Origin: a virus | Direction: 5' to 3' (one strand) | Virus record (IMG/VR): IMGVR_UViG_3300046507_000138 | Span: 1-39,236 of that record | DNA: 39,236 nt | Part shown: positions 38,223-39,236 of the stretch, piece by piece | Layout: the number at the start of each line of letters is the position of its first letter | Numbering within the stretch: the first letter of the stretch is position 1 | The notes under the pieces: generated by a model | Told to the model about the DNA's origin: nothing | Database searches by the model: none | What the model saw: only the letters and a program-made list of their open reading frames with translations | Translations under genes and position numbers: made by a program

Positions 38223-39236
38223 TCAGAACGCTCCCATCTGTTCGAGATTCTTGATCTTCTGGACGATCTTCGGATCCTGCTTGATCAACTTCTGCGCGAA
38301 CGCTTGACGCTGAGCCGGGTCCTGAATGTTCGCGTATTGGAAGATGCGAGGATCGGCGTTCTGGTCGAATTTCTGCTCGGCATTGTTGTACCCGACTGCA
38401 TCGCGCGAGTTGGCGAGAGGCGTCAGGAGACGCGATTTCGCCTGCGTCATTTGCTGCGCGCCGATGAGGTTGTCCGCGGCCTCATTGATCGCCTGCGGCG
38501 TCATCTTCGCGTTCGGGTATGCCGACTCGAGAATCGAGCGGGCCGCGTCGGTCCCCATTCCGTTTGAACTCAGGCGCGCGACGATCTGATTCGAATACTT
38601 CTTGAGCAGGTCGTTTGCCGTTACTGCATCGGTCGCCTTTTCGCTGCCGGCGAGCGAAAGGAGTCCGTTGACGTAATTGATTCGATCAGACTGCTGGCCG
38701 GTAGCGGCCTTCGTCGACAGATCCTTGATGCTTTGCAGGTAGGAAATCGTATTCTGCGCCTCAGAGTTGCTCCCACTCAGCGCCTTGTATTTCGTGGAGA
38801 GCTCGTCCTGAATATTGCGCGCTCCGCTTTCTGCCCCGGCTTGCGCGCCCATCGGTGCGCCTGCCGCGAACCGAGAAGGCTGCTGCTGAGTCGGCGCGGC
38901 TCCTTGGTTTGCTGCCCCACTATTCACTGCCGTCAGCGTAACCACCTTGCCGACGTAGTTGCGTGTCTCCGCAGGAAGCTTCTCGAACTGAGCGCCGTTC
39001 TTGAGCCACGTGTCGGTCGCGCCGGGTCCCATGTTATAGGCGATTGCACCGAGCGCCGGGCTGCCATAGCGCTGGGCCATCGCCTCGTAATAGTCGCGCC
39101 CGACGCGGGCGAGCTCGGCGGGAGAGTTATTGGCGGCAGGACGAACGCCGAAGCCGGGATCAGTCTTCGTGTTCGGCATGACCTGCCACGCGCCCTGAGC
39201 GCCCTTCGGCGATACCGCGTTCGGGTTGCCGTTGCT
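38223..39236 (-). CDS. Virion transglycosylase (SLT domain) internal protein, C-terminal part
   Basis: This is the continuation of the gene starting at 1160. At the right edge the frame is open; the ATG at 39179 is an internal Met (residue 347 of 664), not a start. The rest of the SLT domain is here, with YYEAMAQRYGSPALGAIAYN then MGPG (AYNMGPG at residues 393-399). A helical C-terminal half follows (ELSTKYKALSGSNSEAQNTI, RSILESAYPNAKMTPQAINE). The stop is one base before the 703-aa gene. In this copy residue 370 is Ala. Confidence 0.85.
   Translation of the reverse strand, partial: SNGNPNAVSPKGAQGAWQVMPNTKTDPGFGVRPAANNSPAELARVGRDYYEAMAQRYGSPALGAIAYNMGPGATDTWLKNGAQFEKLPAETRNYVGKVVTLTAVNSGAANQGAAPTQQQPSRFAAGAPMGAQAGAESGARNIQDELSTKYKALSGSNSEAQNTISYLQSIKDLSTKAATGQQSDRINYVNGLLSLAGSEKATDAVTANDLLKKYSNQIVARLSSNGMGTDAARSILESAYPNAKMTPQAINEAADNLIGAQQMTQAKSRLLTPLANSRDAVGYNNAEQKFDQNADPRIFQYANIQDPAQRQAFAQKLIKQDPKIVQKIKNLEQMGAF
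39058..39236. repeat. Terminal redundancy, right copy
   Basis: Second copy of the bases at 1-179, differing only at 39109 (G; T at 52). See the left copy for interpretation. Confidence 0.9.

Noticed and set aside
38223-39179. Complete 318-aa gene starting at 39179
   Set aside because: The frame is open to the right edge and continues in the left-edge copy; the ATG is an internal Met within the SLT domain.
1-39236. Diversity-generating retroelement as in BPP-1
   Set aside because: No reverse transcriptase frame and no template/variable repeat near the tail fibre were found.
1-39236. tRNA genes, CRISPR arrays, insertion sequences
   Set aside because: No cloverleaf, no regularly spaced long repeats apart from three short iterons, and no transposase frame recognised.

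Overview
The window holds essentially one complete temperate bacteriophage genome, cut open inside a structural gene. Bases 1-179 recur at 39058-39236 with one mismatch, and a single reading frame runs off the left edge and continues in frame from the right edge, so the molecule closes into a circular map of about 39,057 bp. The GC-rich sequence, ATGA/TAATG gene junctions, portal, scaffold and coat gene types, and the tail-fibre, O-like and excisionase families point to a podovirus of the epsilon15 / BPP-1 / BcepC6B kind infecting a Burkholderia-like betaproteobacterium. The host is an inference from remembered family resemblance, not from a search.

Layout. (1) A long leftward late operon begins near 14.6 kb and runs through terminase, portal, scaffold, coat and cement, connector and tail proteins to the left edge. 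It re-enters at the right edge and continues through an SLT virion protein, a 703-aa internal protein and the tail fibre to the lysis genes, ending at 32.95 kb. Inside it sit a haem-oxygenase-like di-iron protein, a GNAT acetyltransferase and an FmdB-type zinc ribbon, plus three intrinsic terminators that probably grade expression. (2) From 20.4 kb leftward to 14.75 kb lies a lambda-PR-like early operon: Cro-like regulator, two small RHH-like proteins, tiny membrane peptides, an O-like initiator whose gene carries three iterons (the probable origin), a T7-gp4-type primase-helicase, a RuvC-like nuclease, and last a protein in the position of lambda Q just before a terminator. (3) The immunity region at 20.4-21.6 kb has a CI-like repressor lacking a self-cleavage domain, a small protein and a lipoprotein, closed by a terminator. 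(4) A rightward PL-like operon (21.6-32.0 kb) holds small host-takeover candidates, a GntR-type regulator, an HNH nuclease, a recombination set (RecA-fold ATPase, SSB-like protein, NinB, Gp157), a frameshifted cytosine methyltransferase overlapped by a second long frame, a chain of ATGA-coupled small genes, a Lar-type anti-restriction protein, excisionase and integrase. (5) An AT-richer segment after integrase is the probable attP, followed by an SGNH-hydrolase lipoprotein that may be a lysogenic-conversion gene.

How it works together. Two promoters with the same 17-bp spacing and an identical 10-bp -10 segment face away from the repressor, each with an operator-like repeat on its -35. The repressor and the Cro-like protein have nearly the same recognition helix, so a CI/Cro switch is the simplest reading. 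The leftward early transcript makes replication proteins and ends at a terminator before the late genes; the proposed Q-like protein would allow read-through. The rightward transcript makes recombination, modification, anti-restriction and integration functions. Most assignments rest on recognisable motifs and gene order; many small proteins remain unnamed.
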